This document shows, in pieces, positions 44,959 through 53,109 of a stretch of 64,000 bases of DNA. A model generated the notes under the pieces. The model saw only the letters and a list, made by a program, of their open reading frames with translations. It searched no databases and was not told where the DNA came from. Position numbers and translations under genes: made by a program. This DNA comes from Stenotrophomonas maltophilia (lineage in GTDB: Bacteria > Pseudomonadota > Gammaproteobacteria > Xanthomonadales > Xanthomonadaceae): positions 372,001 to 436,000 of the forward strand of contig NZ_NEQV01000005.1 of assembly GCF_002799245.1 (NCBI RefSeq), written 5' to 3'. Within the stretch, counting starts at the first letter, position 1; each line of letters opens with the position of its first letter.

Positions 44959-46200
44959 TCAGTACAGAATGCGGGTGCGCAGGGTGCCTGGGATCGCTGC
45001 AAGTTCTTCGCGCACCGCGGCGGCCTGTTCCTCGCTGGCGGTGATGTCGATCACTACGTAGCCCACCTTCGGGTCGGTGCGCAGGAACTGGCCGTCGATG
45101 TTGACGTTGTGGCGCGAGAAGATCTCGTTGACCTTGGACAGCACGCCCGGCACGTTCTGGTGGATGTGCAGCAGGCGCAGGCTGTCGGCGTGCTCGGGCA
45201 GGGTCACTTCCGGGAAGTTGACCGCCGACAGGGTGCTGCCGTTGTCGCTGTAGCGCACCAGCTTGGCGGCGACTTCCACGCCGATGTTGTCCTGCGCTTC
45301 CAGCGTGCTGCCGCCCACGTGCGGGGTCAGGATCACGTTGTCGTGGCGGGTCAGCGGCGATTCGAAGATATCGCCGTTGCCCTTCGGCTCGACCGGGAAC
45401 ACGTCCAGCGCGGCGCCACCGACGTGGCCGCTGGCCAGGGCCGCGTCCAGCGCATCGATGTCGACCACGGTGCCGCGCGCGGCGTTGATCAGGTGCACGC
45501 CCTTGCGCATCTTCGCCAGCTCGGTGCTGCCGATCATCCATTGCGTGGACGGGGTCTCCGGCACGTGCAGGGTGACGATGTCGGCGCGCGCCAGCAGATC
45601 GTCCAGGCTGGCCGCCGCACGGGCATTGCCCAGCGCCAGCTTGGTTTCCACATCATGGAAGATCACCTGCATGCCCAGCGATTCGGCCAGTACGCCGACC
45701 TGGGTGCCGATGTGGCCATAACCGATGATGCCCAGCGTCTTGCCGCGCACCTCGTGGCTGCCGCTGGCCGATTTCGACCAGCCGCCGCGATGGCATTCGG
45801 CGTTCTTCTGCGGGATGCCGCGGGTCAGCATGATCGCCTCGGCGATCACCAGCTCGGCTACGCTGCGGGTATTGGAATAGGGCGCGTTGAACACCGGGAT
45901 GCCGGCCAGTTCGGCCGCGTCCAGGTCGACCTGGTTGGTGCCGATGCAGAAGCAGCCCACCGCGATCAGGCGCTTGGCCTCGGCCAGCACCTCGGCGCTG
46001 AGCTGGGTGCGCGAACGGATGCCGACGATGTGCGCCTCGGCAATGCGCGCCTTCAGTTCGTCCTCGGGCAGCGCCTTGGTATGCGCTTCGATCTGGCTGT
46101 AGCCGGCGGCGCTGAACACCTCCACGGCGGTCTGGCTGACCCCCTCCAGCAACAGCACACGGATATCCTGCTTCGGGAACGAGGTCTTCTTCGGCGACAT
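44959..46200 (-). CDS. serA: D-3-phosphoglycerate dehydrogenase
   Basis: First step of serine synthesis; SerA enzymes can also reduce 2-ketoglutarate to D-2-hydroxyglutarate. 413 residues: NAD-binding GKTLGIIGYGHIGTQVGVLAE, substrate loop FCIGTNQVDL, catalytic histidine in the GGSTLEAQDNIG region, and a C-terminal ACT domain for serine feedback (about 340-413, ending TLRTRILY). ATG 46200 (MSPKKTSFPKQDIRVLLLEG) is the family start. Divergent from an FAD-linked 2-hydroxyacid dehydrogenase, 169 bases between starts. Confidence 0.95.
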   Translation of the reverse strand: MSPKKTSFPKQDIRVLLLEGVSQTAVEVFSAAGYSQIEAHTKALPEDELKARIAEAHIVGIRSRTQLSAEVLAEAKRLIAVGCFCIGTNQVDLDAAELAGIPVFNAPYSNTRSVAELVIAEAIMLTRGIPQKNAECHRGGWSKSASGSHEVRGKTLGIIGYGHIGTQVGVLAESLGMQVIFHDVETKLALGNARAAASLDDLLARADIVTLHVPETPSTQWMIGSTELAKMRKGVHLINAARGTVVDIDALDAALASGHVGGAALDVFPVEPKGNGDIFESPLTRHDNVILTPHVGGSTLEAQDNIGVEVAAKLVRYSDNGSTLSAVNFPEVTLPEHADSLRLLHIHQNVPGVLSKVNEIFSRHNVNIDGQFLRTDPKVGYVVIDITASEEQAAAVREELAAIPGTLRTRILY

Positions 46201-46369
46201 GGGGCAACACGGCCAGTGGGACAGGGGCTGACCACTATGCCAGATAGGGGCGCCCATGGTGCAGTGCGCAATTGGTTGCATCCGTAGCTATCTGCACGGC
46301 CGCGGGGCTGGACGCTGGCGCGTGCCGCTGGCACGCTTGCCCGTTCTTCACGCACCGCGCTGGACCGTC

Positions 46370-47758
46370 ATGACCGATTCCCGCATTGCCTCGCTGCAGC
46401 AGGCCTGTCCTGGCCTGAAGCTGAAGACCGACCCGGCCGACCTGGAGCACTACGGGCGCGACTGGACCCGGCGCTGGACGCCGGCACCGCTGGCGATCGC
46501 GCTGCCGGCCACGGTGGAGGAAGTCCAGACGGTGATGCGCTGGAGTGCCGCCGAGGGCGTGGCGGTGGTGCCGTCGGGTGGGCGTACCGGCCTCTCGGGT
46601 GGCGCGGTGGCGGCCAACGGCGAACTGGTACTCAGCCTGGAGCGGATGAACAAGGCACTGGCCTACGATGCGGTCGATCGCACGCTGGTGGTGCAGGCCG
46701 GCATGCCGCTGGAAGCCGTGCACAACGCCGCGCTGGACCACGGCCTGATCTACCCGGTGGACTTCGCCGCGCGCGGGTCCTGCACGATTGGCGGCAACAT
46801 CGCCACCAATGCCGGCGGCATCCGCGTGATCCGCTACGGCAACACCCGCGAGTGGATCGCCGGGCTGAAGGTGGTCACCGCCAGCGGCGAGCTGCTGGAG
46901 CTCAACAAGGGCCTGATCAAGAACTCCAGCGGCTATGACTTCCGGCAGCTGCTGATCGGTTCGGAAGGTACGCTGGGCGTGATCGTCGAGGCGACGGTGA
47001 AGCTGACCGATCCGCCGCCGGCCAGCAACGTGATGCTGCTGGCAGTGCCGAGCTTTGAGGTGCTGATGCAGGTGTTCGCCGCGTTCCGTGCGCGCCTGCA
47101 GCTGCAGGCCTTCGAGTTCTTTACGGACCGGGCGCTGGAGCATGTACTGGCGCATGGTGCGCAGGCTCCTTTCAATGAGGTGCACCCGTACTATGTGGTC
47201 ACCGAGTTCGCGGCCAACGACGAGGCACAGGAAGCGGCGGCGATGGCCGCCTTCGAGGACTGCCTGGGCAACGGATGGGTCAGCGACGGCGTGATCAGTG
47301 CCAGTGATGCCCAGGCAGCCCAGCTGTGGCGCCTGCGCGAAGGCATCACCGAATCGCTGGCGCGCTACAAGCCTTACAAGAACGACGTCTCGGTGCGGAT
47401 CTCGGCGATGCCGGCGTTCCTGGCTGAAACCCAGGCACTGATCGGGCAGGCCTATCCGCACTTCGACGTGGTCTGGTTCGGCCATATCGGCGACGGCAAC
47501 CTGCACATCAACGTGCTCAAGCCCGATGACACCCGTGACGCCGATTTCGTGGCGCAGTGCGAGCACGTGACCAAGCTGCTGGCCCAGGTACTGGGGCGCT
47601 TCGATGGCAGCATCTCGGCCGAGCACGGAATCGGCCTGGTCAAGAAAAGCTACCTGGACAGCACCCGCGGCCCGGCCGAGATCGCCCTGATGAAGGCGGT
47701 CAAACGCGCGTTCGATCCCCAAGCGCGGCTGAATCCCGGCAAGCTGTTCGACGCATGA
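46370..47758 (+). CDS. FAD-linked D-2-hydroxyacid dehydrogenase, probably D-2-hydroxyglutarate dehydrogenase
   Basis: 462 residues of the GlcD/D2HGDH family: PCMH-type FAD domain with VVPSGGRTGLSGGAV and GGNIATNAGGIRVIRYG, and C-terminal FAD-oxidase domain with FGHIGDGNLHINV and SAEHGIGLVKK. It would oxidise D-2-hydroxyglutarate back to 2-ketoglutarate, passing electrons to an ETF or quinone. Pairing with divergent serA fits the known coupling in which this oxidation pulls the unfavourable SerA reaction. D-lactate or glycolate remain alternatives. Confidence 0.86.
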   Translation: MTDSRIASLQQACPGLKLKTDPADLEHYGRDWTRRWTPAPLAIALPATVEEVQTVMRWSAAEGVAVVPSGGRTGLSGGAVAANGELVLSLERMNKALAYDAVDRTLVVQAGMPLEAVHNAALDHGLIYPVDFAARGSCTIGGNIATNAGGIRVIRYGNTREWIAGLKVVTASGELLELNKGLIKNSSGYDFRQLLIGSEGTLGVIVEATVKLTDPPPASNVMLLAVPSFEVLMQVFAAFRARLQLQAFEFFTDRALEHVLAHGAQAPFNEVHPYYVVTEFAANDEAQEAAAMAAFEDCLGNGWVSDGVISASDAQAAQLWRLREGITESLARYKPYKNDVSVRISAMPAFLAETQALIGQAYPHFDVVWFGHIGDGNLHINVLKPDDTRDADFVAQCEHVTKLLAQVLGRFDGSISAEHGIGLVKKSYLDSTRGPAEIALMKAVKRAFDPQARLNPGKLFDA

Positions 47759-47820
47759 CCCGGGCAAATCCTTCACGCACCCGTTACGCTCCACGCATCC
47801 TCACAACCGGCCTCGAACCG

Positions 47821-48120
47821 ATGACCCGTCCGCTTCTGCTGCTCGCCCTGCTGTCCCTGCCGCTGGCCGGCTTTGCTTCCAGCTTCGCCGGCACCTCGGC
47901 CGGCTCGGCGACCGGTGCCTCCTCCGGGTCCTCGGGCAGCAGCTCGGGCGACGACAAGGTGGTGCTGGCCGCACGCGATGATGCGGCTGCATTCGTCGCC
48001 AGCGACGGCCAGATCCGTGGCGCCCGCCTGCAGGCCGCGCTGGTCCACCTGCGCGAGCTGAGCGCGGCCGCGCAGCAGCAGAGCGACCTGGAACTGGCGC
48101 GTACGCTGCTGGCCCGTTGA
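47821..48120 (+). CDS. DUF2388-like exported small protein
   Basis: 99 residues. Signal peptide MTRPLLLLALLSLPLAGFAS, a Ser/Gly-rich low-complexity segment, then DDKVVLAARDDAAAFVASDGQIRGARL, which matches the DUF2388 pattern known in pseudomonads. Function unknown. It is followed by an exported DUF4105-type gene, a pairing also met in Pseudomonas. Confidence 0.78.
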   Translation: MTRPLLLLALLSLPLAGFASSFAGTSAGSATGASSGSSGSSSGDDKVVLAARDDAAAFVASDGQIRGARLQAALVHLRELSAAAQQQSDLELARTLLAR

Positions 48121-48130
48121 TCCGGGCGGC

Positions 48131-50026
48131 ATGACCCGCGCGATGTCGCTGTCTGTAGAGCCGAGCCATGCTCGGCTGAACACCCGGATCCCGCGGGCCG
48201 CAACAGCAGCCGAGCATGGCTCGGCTCTACAGAGGCGTAGCGGGCGGCGAGGGTGGGTCGCCGTATTGGCGTGGCTGTTCATCCCCACAGCCTACGCGGC
48301 CGACCGCCTGCAGCTGGACCCATCCGGGTTGGACGGGGCACAGCAGCAGCTTGCACGGCAGACCCTGGCCGATGTGCAGTCACTGCTGCCGGAGGGCCTG
48401 CTGCGCGCATTGCCGGCGCAGGTCCAGGTGAGCTGGAGTGACGCCCTGCCACCCGATGTGCATGGCCGTGCCTTCGGCGGACGCATTGCGCTGCGCCGCG
48501 ACCTGCTGGACGACGGGGTGCCGGGTGCACGCCGCGCGCGACGCAGCGCACTGGTGCACGAACTCACCCACGTCGCCGACCGCAGTGGCGCGAACTGGTC
48601 GCGCAGTGCGCGCTGGCGTGACCTGGCGGGATGGCAGCGCAAGCCCTGGCATCTCGGCCGTGGCGACAACGCGTTCCGTGACCGCAGCCCGGATGCCTAT
48701 GAACTGAAGGATCCGGCCGAGTACCTGGCGGTGAACGCCGAGCATTTCGTGCTCGATGATGAGTTCGCCTGCCGGCGCCCGGCGCTGGCGCAGTGGTACC
48801 AGGCCCATCTTGGAACGCCGCCCTCGCTGCCACAACCGCAGTGCGCGGCGGCGCTGCCGTTGCTGCAGGCGGATCCGGAAGAAGGGGCGGCCTCGCTGCT
48901 GCAGCTCGATCCCTCGCGTGTGTACGCGGTGGACTACCTGTTCGCCGAAGGCAGTGCGCAACCGATGAGCCGCTGGGGCCACAGCATGCTGCGGCTGGTG
49001 ATCTGCAGGCCAGGCCGCACGCCTGGTCCGGACTGCCGCCTGGACCTGGAATACCACCGCGTGCTGTCGTTCCGTGCGTTCGTTGGCGACGTGCAGATAT
49101 CCAACTGGCGTGGCCTGACCGGAGGCTACCCGTCGCGCCTGTTCGTGCTGCCGCTGCAGCAGGTGGTGGACGAATACACCAAGGTCGAACTACGCGGGCT
49201 GCAGTCGCTGCCGTTGCGGCTGCAGCACGAAGAGATCGCCGGCCTGCTCGAGCGCAGCGCGCAGGTGCACTGGAGCTATGACGGACGCTATTACTTCGTC
49301 AGCAACAACTGCGCGGTGGAAACCGCGAAGCTGCTGCAGGCCGGCGTGCCCCGGCTGGGCGAGGCGGGGCTGGCCCAGCTGAGCCCGCGCGGCCTGAAGC
49401 GGCGACTGCTGCGGCTGGGCGCGCTCGACGAGCGGGTACTGGCCGATCGCAGTGCAGCGCAGGCACAAGGCTATTACTTTGCGTCGGCGCGCGACCACTA
49501 CCAGCAGTTGTTCGCAGTGGCGGCGGATCAGTTGTCCTTGCCCGCCCGCGATGTGCGCGGCTGGTTGAAACTGCCTGCACAGCAACGGGCACCGTGGCTG
49601 CTGAAGGGCGACCTGCGCGCCAGCGCCGGCCTGCTGCTGCTGGAACAGGCCGCACAGCGGCGTGCCGAGCTGCGTGCGCGCGACGTGCTCAAGCGGCAGC
49701 TGCTGGCCGCTCCGGACAGTGCACAAACCCGCAGCCTGCGCGGCCTGCTGGAGCAGAGCGGGCAGTGGTTGCGCCCGGGAGTGCTGCTGCAGGACGACGG
49801 CTATGGGTTGCCGCTGGGTGAGGAACAGGCGCTGCTTTCCGAGGCCGTGGCCACTGCCAGTGCGCAGGCGGTCCCGGCGTGGCAGGCATTGCGCGTACAG
49901 CTTCGCCAGCAGTTGCCGGCGAAGCAGCGCGGGGAAATGGATGCGATCGACGCCAACCTGGCCGCACTGGGTGCGCACCTGCGCGCGCAGGCAGCCAGTC
50001 CGGCTACTGGCGCGGTAGTTCGATGA
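48131..50026 (+). CDS. Exported DUF4105-type protein with an HExxH motif
   Basis: 631 residues from the ATG at 48131. Residues 9-34 (VEPSHARL...AAEHGSALQ) are the translation of an SMAG palindrome pair; the apparent signal peptide RRGWVAVLAWLFIPTAYAA comes only afterwards (about 39-57). No ATG/GTG start lies in frame between the repeat and the signal. HELTH (143-147) resembles a zinc-protease site. SRWGHSMLRLVICRPG to GGYPSRLFVLPLQQVVDEY and YYFVSNNCAVETAKLLQ match the DUF4105 periplasmic domain. Function unknown. Its end overlaps the convergent kinase gene by 23 bases. Confidence 0.75.
   Translation: MTRAMSLSVEPSHARLNTRIPRAATAAEHGSALQRRSGRRGWVAVLAWLFIPTAYAADRLQLDPSGLDGAQQQLARQTLADVQSLLPEGLLRALPAQVQVSWSDALPPDVHGRAFGGRIALRRDLLDDGVPGARRARRSALVHELTHVADRSGANWSRSARWRDLAGWQRKPWHLGRGDNAFRDRSPDAYELKDPAEYLAVNAEHFVLDDEFACRRPALAQWYQAHLGTPPSLPQPQCAAALPLLQADPEEGAASLLQLDPSRVYAVDYLFAEGSAQPMSRWGHSMLRLVICRPGRTPGPDCRLDLEYHRVLSFRAFVGDVQISNWRGLTGGYPSRLFVLPLQQVVDEYTKVELRGLQSLPLRLQHEEIAGLLERSAQVHWSYDGRYYFVSNNCAVETAKLLQAGVPRLGEAGLAQLSPRGLKRRLLRLGALDERVLADRSAAQAQGYYFASARDHYQQLFAVAADQLSLPARDVRGWLKLPAQQRAPWLLKGDLRASAGLLLLEQAAQRRAELRARDVLKRQLLAAPDSAQTRSLRGLLEQSGQWLRPGVLLQDDGYGLPLGEEQALLSEAVATASAQAVPAWQALRVQLRQQLPAKQRGEMDAIDANLAALGAHLRAQAASPATGAVVR
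48155..48230. repeat. SMAG palindrome dimer inside the 5' part of the DUF4105-type gene
   Basis: GTAGAGCCGAGCCATGCTCG at one end and CGAGCATGGCTCGGCTCTAC at the other, with a CCCGCGGG-containing middle. Read through in frame by the downstream gene. Confidence 0.88.
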
Positions 50027-51080
50027 CGAAGCGGCTGCCGCCGGCGCTGCCGGGCGTGCAGTAGACACGGCCGCCGTGCGCATCGGCGATGGCCTTGACC
50101 ACCGCCAGGCCGAGCCCGCTGCCGCCGCCCTGGCGCGACCGTGAGCCGTCGGCGCGCATGAATGGAGTAAAGATGTCGGCGTGGAGTTCCGGATCGATGC
50201 CCGGGCCTTCGTCCTCGATCGCCACCTGCACATGGCCCGGCGTGTCGTGCACGGCGATCCGCACCTTGCCCGGGCTGGCATAGCGGCGCGCGTTCTCCAG
50301 CAGCGCCAGCAACGCCTGGCGCAGGCGCGTGGGATCACAGTGCGCGTTGTGTTCCTCGCGGCTGGTTTCCAGCTCCAGCACGAAGCCTGCGGCGCGGAAC
50401 TGCGGATCGACCAGGGTCATCACCGAATGCACCTCGGCCACCACGTCGGTGCGCGCGCGGCGTACATCCAGCCGCGCATTGTCGGACAGGCTCAGCACGC
50501 GCAGATCTTCGATCAGGCGCGACAGCCCTTCGACCTGGGCAAGCAGGCTGCGGAACTGCGACTCGTCGGGCTGGAACACGCCCTCGGCCAGCCCCTGCAG
50601 GCGCCCGCGCAGGATCGTCACCGGAGTGCGCAGCTCATGGGCAATGGCTGCGTGCCACATCGCGCGCTCGCTCTCCATGTGCTGCAGGCGGCGCGCCATC
50701 GCATTGAAGTCCTCGACCAGGGTCGCCACTTCGCCCGGCGAGTTCTCCTCGACGCTGGCGCGGGCGCCAAGGTCGCCGCCGGCGAGCGCACGCACGCTGT
50801 CCACCAGCGAGTTCAATGGCGAGAGGATGCGGTGGGCAAGACGGAACGAGGCGGCGATGGCCAGCGCCAGGCCGGTCAGGATCACGCCCACCATCCATGC
50901 CAGTTCCGGCCCGGTTGGCAGCCAGCTTTCCGGCTCTTCGGTGCTTCCAGGGAAGAACTCGACCAGCACCGCGTACAGCAGCCACGAGGACAGGATCATC
51001 ATCACGATGACACCGATCACCATCAACGACATCGAGACGATGATGTGGCGGCTGAGCCCGGAGCGGCGCAGGCGGCCCAT
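50004..51080 (-). CDS. smeSy: Sensor histidine kinase of the RND pump locus (SmeSy-like)
   Basis: 358 residues. Two membrane helices (about 12-42 and 60-80) enclose a very short periplasmic loop of about 20 residues; HAMP domain about 80-135; phospho-acceptor H148 in AAIAHELRTP; ATP-binding N, G1 and G2 boxes (LLENARRYA, EDEGPGID, GSGLGLAVVKAIADAHGG). The short loop suggests sensing in or at the membrane. Follows its regulator gene with a one-base overlap. Name given from the locus arrangement known for S. maltophilia SmeRySy-SmeYZ. Confidence 0.85.
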   Translation of the reverse strand: MGRLRRSGLSRHIIVSMSLMVIGVIVMMILSSWLLYAVLVEFFPGSTEEPESWLPTGPELAWMVGVILTGLALAIAASFRLAHRILSPLNSLVDSVRALAGGDLGARASVEENSPGEVATLVEDFNAMARRLQHMESERAMWHAAIAHELRTPVTILRGRLQGLAEGVFQPDESQFRSLLAQVEGLSRLIEDLRVLSLSDNARLDVRRARTDVVAEVHSVMTLVDPQFRAAGFVLELETSREEHNAHCDPTRLRQALLALLENARRYASPGKVRIAVHDTPGHVQVAIEDEGPGIDPELHADIFTPFMRADGSRSRQGGGSGLGLAVVKAIADAHGGRVYCTPGSAGGSRFVIELPRQ

Positions 51081-51796
51081 CAGCGATCGGCCATCAACCG
51101 GTAGCCGACGCCGCGCACACTGGCCGGCACGTTGATCATGCCCACTTCGTCCAGCTTGCGGCGCAGCTTGCTGACATGGCTGTCAACGGTGCGCTCCAGC
51201 GCTTCGCTTTCCGGCAGGCATTCGTGCATCAGCTCGCTACGGCTGAAAATGCGGGTCGGTGCCAGCGCCATGCAGTGCAGCAGCTTGAACTCGGTGAGGG
51301 TGAGCAGTACTTCGTGGCTGTAACCCTCGCCTTCGACGTGCACGGCATGGGTGGCCGAGTCGATCAGCAGCGGGCCGACGCGCAGCGCGGTGGGTGCGTC
51401 CACGCGCGAGGCGCGCAGCGTACGCCGCAGCACGGCGCGCACCCGCGCAGCCACCTCGGCCGGGTTGAACGGCTTGACCACGTAGTCATCGGCGCCCATC
51501 CGCAGCGCGGTCAGTTTGTCCAGGTCCTGGTCCAGTGCGGTCAGCATGATCACCGGCGTCTCGCCGCGTTGGCGCAGCTGGGTCAGCACGCTCCAGCCGT
51601 CCAGGCGGGGTAGCTGCACATCGAGCAGGACCAGGTCGGGGCGGGCGCTGCGATGCAGGTCCAGTGCGCTGTGGCCGTCGCCGGCGCGCAGCGTGCGCAG
51701 TCCTTCGCGTTCCAGATAGGCGCTGAGAATGTCGGCGATCTCGGCCTCATCCTCGACGATCAGGACGAGGGCGGCGAGGGCAGGGGAGGCATGCAT
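51080..51796 (-). CDS. smeRy: OmpR-family response regulator (SmeRy-like)
   Basis: 238 residues from ATG 51796 (MHASPALAALVLIVEDE). Receiver domain with acidic pocket EDE, phospho-acceptor D59 in LVLLDVQLP, and conserved Thr/Lys (LTALD, VVKPF). C-terminal winged HTH ends SVRGVGYRLMADR. Longer starts at 51829 or 51877 are open but lack sense as receiver sequence. Divergent from the pump genes, 129 bases between starts, so it can control both directions. Confidence 0.88.
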   Translation of the reverse strand: MHASPALAALVLIVEDEAEIADILSAYLEREGLRTLRAGDGHSALDLHRSARPDLVLLDVQLPRLDGWSVLTQLRQRGETPVIMLTALDQDLDKLTALRMGADDYVVKPFNPAEVAARVRAVLRRTLRASRVDAPTALRVGPLLIDSATHAVHVEGEGYSHEVLLTLTEFKLLHCMALAPTRIFSRSELMHECLPESEALERTVDSHVSKLRRKLDEVGMINVPASVRGVGYRLMADR

Positions 51797-51925
51797 GCAG
51801 GGGCGGGGCCGTAAGGTGCTTGCCTCCATCGTATCTCCACACTTCCTCCATCGAAACCCCATCATCGCCACGCACACTGCGCGCTTCAGAACCTATCCGC
51901 CGCCTGCGCGGCATTGTGCACAGCA

Positions 51926-53074
51926 ATGAGAACCTTCAGGACTCCGGTCGCGTTGATCGCGGCCCTCGCCTTGGCCATGACGGCCTGCTCCTCCCCCGAA
52001 GCCACCCCCGAAGCGGTGCCGCGTGTCAGCGTGATCAGCGTTGGCCCGCAGGTGGTGCAACGTGATGACGAACTGCCTGGGCGCGTCGCTGCGGTGCGTA
52101 CCGCGCAGATCCGTGCCCAGGTGGGCGGCATCGTGCAGCGCCGCCTGTTCGACCAGGGCGCGGAAGTGAGTGCCGGCCAGGCGCTGTTCCAGATCGATCC
52201 GGCCGCGTTCCGGGCCGACGTCGATTCGGCGCTGGCTGCCCTGCAGCGCAGTGAGGCCGCGCTGGGCCGCAGCCGCGTGCAGTCGCAGCGCCTGCATGCG
52301 CTGGCTGCCGCGCAGGCGGTCAGCCAGCAGCATCGCGACGACGCCAGTGCCGAGTACGAACAGGCCCGTGCCGCGGTGAACGAAGCGCGCGCGATCCTGT
52401 CCCGGCGCCAGCTCGACCTCCGCTACGCCACGGTCAGTGCCCCGATTGCCGGCCGCATCGACCAGGCACTGGTGACCGAAGGCGCGCTGGTGGGAGTGGC
52501 CGATGCCGAGCCGATGGCCGTGGTACAGCAGATCGACCAGGTCTACGTTGACGTGCGGCAGCCGGCCGCGCAGCTGGAGTCACTGCAGCGCAGTGCCGCC
52601 GGTGGTGGCGAGCTGCCGGTGACGATCATCGGTGCCGCCGGCAAACCGATGCCCGAGCGCGGCCAGCTGCTGTTCTCCGGCATCAACGTCGATGCGCGCA
52701 CCGGTGACGTGATCCTCCGCATCCTGGTCGACAACCCGCAGCGCCAGCTGCTGCCCGGCATGTATGTGCGCGCGAGGGTGCCACGTGGCGCGCCCGCCAG
52801 TGCTTTGACCGTGCCGCAGCAGGCGGTGCTGCGCAGCGCCGGTGGCCAGGCCTACGCCTGGGTGATCGGCGCCGACGGCAAGGCGGTGATCCGCACGCTG
52901 GAAGTGGACGGCAGTGTCGATCGCCAGTGGCTGGTGCGCACCGGCCTGAAGGCCGGCGAGAAGGTGGTGGTCGAGGGCCAGGAACGCCTGCAGGAAGGCG
53001 TGGTGGTCGATGCGCGCGACTGGCAGGTGCCGGTTGCCAGCACCGGTGCGATGCAGGCCGGCAGCAAGGGCTGA
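51926..53074 (+). CDS. smeY: RND efflux periplasmic adaptor, lipoprotein (SmeY-like)
   Basis: 382 residues. Lipoprotein signal MRTFRTPVALIAALALAMTAC; barrel-sandwich and hairpin regions with GRVAAVRTAQIRAQVGGIV, a coiled-coil about 95-165, and LDLRYATVSAPIAGRIDQ. Links the inner-membrane pump to an outer-membrane channel. No OMP gene is in this locus, as in smeYZ, so a channel such as TolC from elsewhere must be used. The pump gene starts 35 bases downstream. Confidence 0.9.
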   Translation: MRTFRTPVALIAALALAMTACSSPEATPEAVPRVSVISVGPQVVQRDDELPGRVAAVRTAQIRAQVGGIVQRRLFDQGAEVSAGQALFQIDPAAFRADVDSALAALQRSEAALGRSRVQSQRLHALAAAQAVSQQHRDDASAEYEQARAAVNEARAILSRRQLDLRYATVSAPIAGRIDQALVTEGALVGVADAEPMAVVQQIDQVYVDVRQPAAQLESLQRSAAGGGELPVTIIGAAGKPMPERGQLLFSGINVDARTGDVILRILVDNPQRQLLPGMYVRARVPRGAPASALTVPQQAVLRSAGGQAYAWVIGADGKAVIRTLEVDGSVDRQWLVRTGLKAGEKVVVEGQERLQEGVVVDARDWQVPVASTGAMQAGSKG

Positions 53075-53109
53075 GCCTTTCCCGGCCAGCCCCTCCAGGG
53101 AATTCCAAC

